DNA from: Mortierella alpina
Lineage: Eukaryota > Mortierellomycota > Mortierellomycetes > Mortierellales > Mortierellaceae
Direction of reading: 5' to 3'
Assembly (NCBI GenBank): GCA_029449245.1
Contig: JANATF010000012.1
Location: 1,550,001 to 1,614,000, forward strand
Length of the DNA stretch: 64,000 bases
This document shows positions 62,210 to 64,000 of this stretch, in pieces. Every line of letters starts with the position of its first letter. Within the stretch, counting starts at the first letter, position 1. The notes under the pieces are model-generated. The model ran no database searches. It had not been told where the DNA came from and saw nothing but the letters and a program-made list of their open reading frames with translations. A program made the position numbers and the translations under genes.

Positions 62210-64000
62210 ATGCACTCGCACAAGGCATTCGTGGCCGCGACCGCAGGCGTCTCGAGACTCGCTGCCGGGCGGGCATGCTCGCCACTCGCATTCCGAGTCC
62301 AGCACTCCAGGGCACTCGCCACAACCACAAACACCATTGCCCCTCCTGCTGCAGGTCCCAGCAGCCAGGAGGACAAGACCACGAATGCAAAGGACTCCAA
62401 CATTGGCAAGAACCCAGAGAATGGCGCACCAAAGTCCGGAAAGAAGAAAAAGCAACACCTAATCTTTGGCAACCGTGGACCCTCGCTCCAGGACTTTTTA
62501 AACAGCTCAGCAACCACTCAGTCGAGTAGTGACCTCAAGGTTAATCTCGAGAACGCTACAGCCGATGATGTACCCTACCTCTCGGTCAAGGGGCGTAAAC
62601 TGGGTGCGGGCGCCAAGTACTTTGTGGAGGTCTATGGCTGCCAGATGAACGTGAACGATACCGAGATCTTGATGGCGATCATGAATGGTGCTGGATACAC
62701 AAAAGCCGAGGATCAGGCCGAGGCCGACATCGTCTTCCTGGTCACTTGCGCCATCAGAGAGAATGCCGAGACAAGGATCTGGAATCGCCTGGCGGATTTG
62801 AAGCGCAAGAAGCTGGGACCTGCCAAAGACCGTGCTCCGCTGGTTGGAGTTTTGGGCGTAAGTGCTTTGACTTTTTTTTTTTTTTTTTTTTTTTTTTTGG
62901 CTTGCGAGGCAGCCCTTGGTTTCACAGCGAGCAACGATTACCAGGTATTAACTCTTTCGCCTCGATCTTTCATACTAGTGCATGGCTGAACGACTCAAGG
63001 ACAAGCTGCTCGACTCTGACAAGATGGTCGATCTTGTGTGTGGACCAGACGCATATCGATCCATCCCACATCTACTGTCAATATCGGAGAATACACGCCA
63101 GGGGGTCGCTAACGTCATGCTTTCAGCGGATGAGACCTATGCCGACATTGTGCCCATGAGGATCTCCCCCGAGAGTTTCTCTGCTCATCTGTCAATCATG
63201 CGAGGATGCAACAACATGTGCTCCTTCTGCGTGGTTCCCTTTACACGCGGCAACGAGCGTAGTCGAGCGATCGATTCCATTCTTCAGGAGGTCAAGCAGT
63301 TGAGCGACCAAGGTATCAAGGAGGTGACCCTGCTCGGACAAAACGTCAACTCGTATAGGGATACGAGTGAGGATGGCGTCCAGTTGTCGGCCGGAGTGGG
63401 AGCAGAACTCAGCAATCCTGGATTTAATACTATCTACAAGAGGAAGGATGGCGGCATGCGGTTTACTGAGTTACTGGATCGTGTGTCCTTGGTTGATCCA
63501 GAGGTTAGTAGTCAACGCCTTCCTCTACCCATACAAATAGTAGTCGAGACCTTTTGTCGCTAATGTCTTCGTCCATGACCGCCTCTTTTTCAACCGTTAG
63601 ATGCGTATCCGATTTACATCGCCACACCCAAAGGACTTTCCAACAGCACTTTTGCACCTGATGGCATCTCGGCCCAACATTTGCTCTCAGATCCATATGC
63701 CAGCTCAATCGGGATCAACAGCAGTTCTGTCAAAGATGCGCCGCGGCTATTCGCGCGATGCCTACTTTGAGCTCGTTGACAACATCCGCTCGATCGTCCC
63801 TGGAGTCGCGCTTTCGTCCGATTTTATCACTGGCTTCTGCGGCGAGACAGAGGCGGACCATGAGGATACGATGGATTTGATGCGTCGGGTCGAGTACGAG
63901 ATGGCCTACATGTTTATGTATTCACGCCGCGAGGGTACGCATGCCGGTCGACGACTCCAGGACGACGTGCCTGAGGATGTCAAGCTGAGGAGATTGCAGG
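62210..64000 (+). CDS. CDK5RAP1: CDK5RAP1-type tRNA methylthiotransferase (3' end off window)
   Basis: Exons 62210-62857, 62979-63503 and 63601 to the window edge. An Arg/Ala-rich mitochondrial presequence ([22 protein letters not shown]) precedes the MTTase domain. There, three Cys ligate the auxiliary cluster: [27 protein letters not shown] and GVLGCMAERLK (across intron 1). The radical-SAM motif is [18 protein letters not shown]. Later parts are [52 protein letters not shown] and [12 protein letters not shown]. The enzyme adds a methylthio group to i6A37 in mitochondrial tRNAs. The TRAM domain lies outside. Intron 1 has a T27 run (62872-62898) close to its donor. Confidence 0.94.
62872..62898 (+). 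repeat. T27 homopolymer in CDK5RAP1 intron 1
   Basis: Run of 27 T about 14 nt after the GTAAGT donor and 80 nt before the acceptor. Confidence 0.9.

Noticed and set aside
1-64000. A defence system, secondary-metabolite cluster, transposon or viral insertion
   Set aside because: Every long coding region was accounted for by housekeeping families or small unknowns. No transposase, reverse transcriptase, polyketide or peptide synthetase, or terminal repeats were found.

Overview
The window is nuclear DNA from a filamentous, early-diverging fungus. The genes carry many short introns (about 75-250 nt, GT-AG with some GC-AG). The proteins are typical of fungi (TIM23-associated Mgr2, Kre9/Knh1-like GPI protein, Gid7, Vac14), and many have long Gln/Ser-rich tails. 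The non-RD TKL-like kinase, the low-complexity tails and the gene style suggest Mucoromycota, most likely Mortierellomycotina. That placement is inference, since no marker gene was aligned. I see no transposon, CRISPR array, phage, bacterial operon, rRNA or convincing tRNA.

Layout. 1-3042: 3'-truncated Gid7/WDR26 gene (-). 4241-5203: seven-knuckle Gis2/CNBP (+). 5485-5933: Mgr2/Romo1 (-). 7178-8953: G3BP-like NTF2-RRM protein (+). 9093-10021: methyltransferase (+). 10173-12083: 14-3-3 (-). 13017-14097: mitochondrial uS9m (+). 14410-15803: SGNH-fold protein lacking its Ser (+). 15919-17010: RBM42-like (-). 18127-20103: poly-Q kinase (+). 20304-20759: unknown (-). 21130-22487: Rae1/Gle2 (+). 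22651-23640: dephospho-CoA kinase (-). 23874-25439: NmrA-like (-). 26058-28611: CHMP7/Chm7-like ESCRT-III (+). 29287-36954: giant RhoGEF (-). 38734-39293: Yippee (-). 39968-43584: Vac14 (+). 43713-44188: ArsC-like (-). 44926-47166: alpha-arrestin (+). 47479-49286: HEI10/Zip3-family meiotic E3 (+). 49739-51653: branched-chain 2-oxoacid dehydrogenase E1 beta (+). 51908-53657: AARSD1 alanyl-tRNA editing protein (-). 54676-58242: copper P1B-ATPase (+). 58959-59818: GPI-anchored wall protein (+). 60159-60750: UPF0390 (-). 60999-61178: small membrane protein (+). 61785-61988: small unknown (-). 62210-64000: 5' part of CDK5RAP1 (+).

This is ordinary housekeeping gene space. Genes are often divergently paired over short CT-rich promoters, but there is no obvious pathway cluster. 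Mitochondrial functions recur (Mgr2, uS9m, BCKDH E1 beta, CDK5RAP1), as do endomembrane ones (Vac14, CHMP7, alpha-arrestin, copper pump). The most interesting signals lie inside genes. They are five GC-AG introns, a metallothionein-like Cys cluster inserted in the copper pump, a tandemly repeated Snf7-type helix in the CHMP7 protein, a degenerate SGNH hydrolase, and three stopless introns whose length is a multiple of three. Exon joins were worked out by hand from splice consensus, phase and family conservation.
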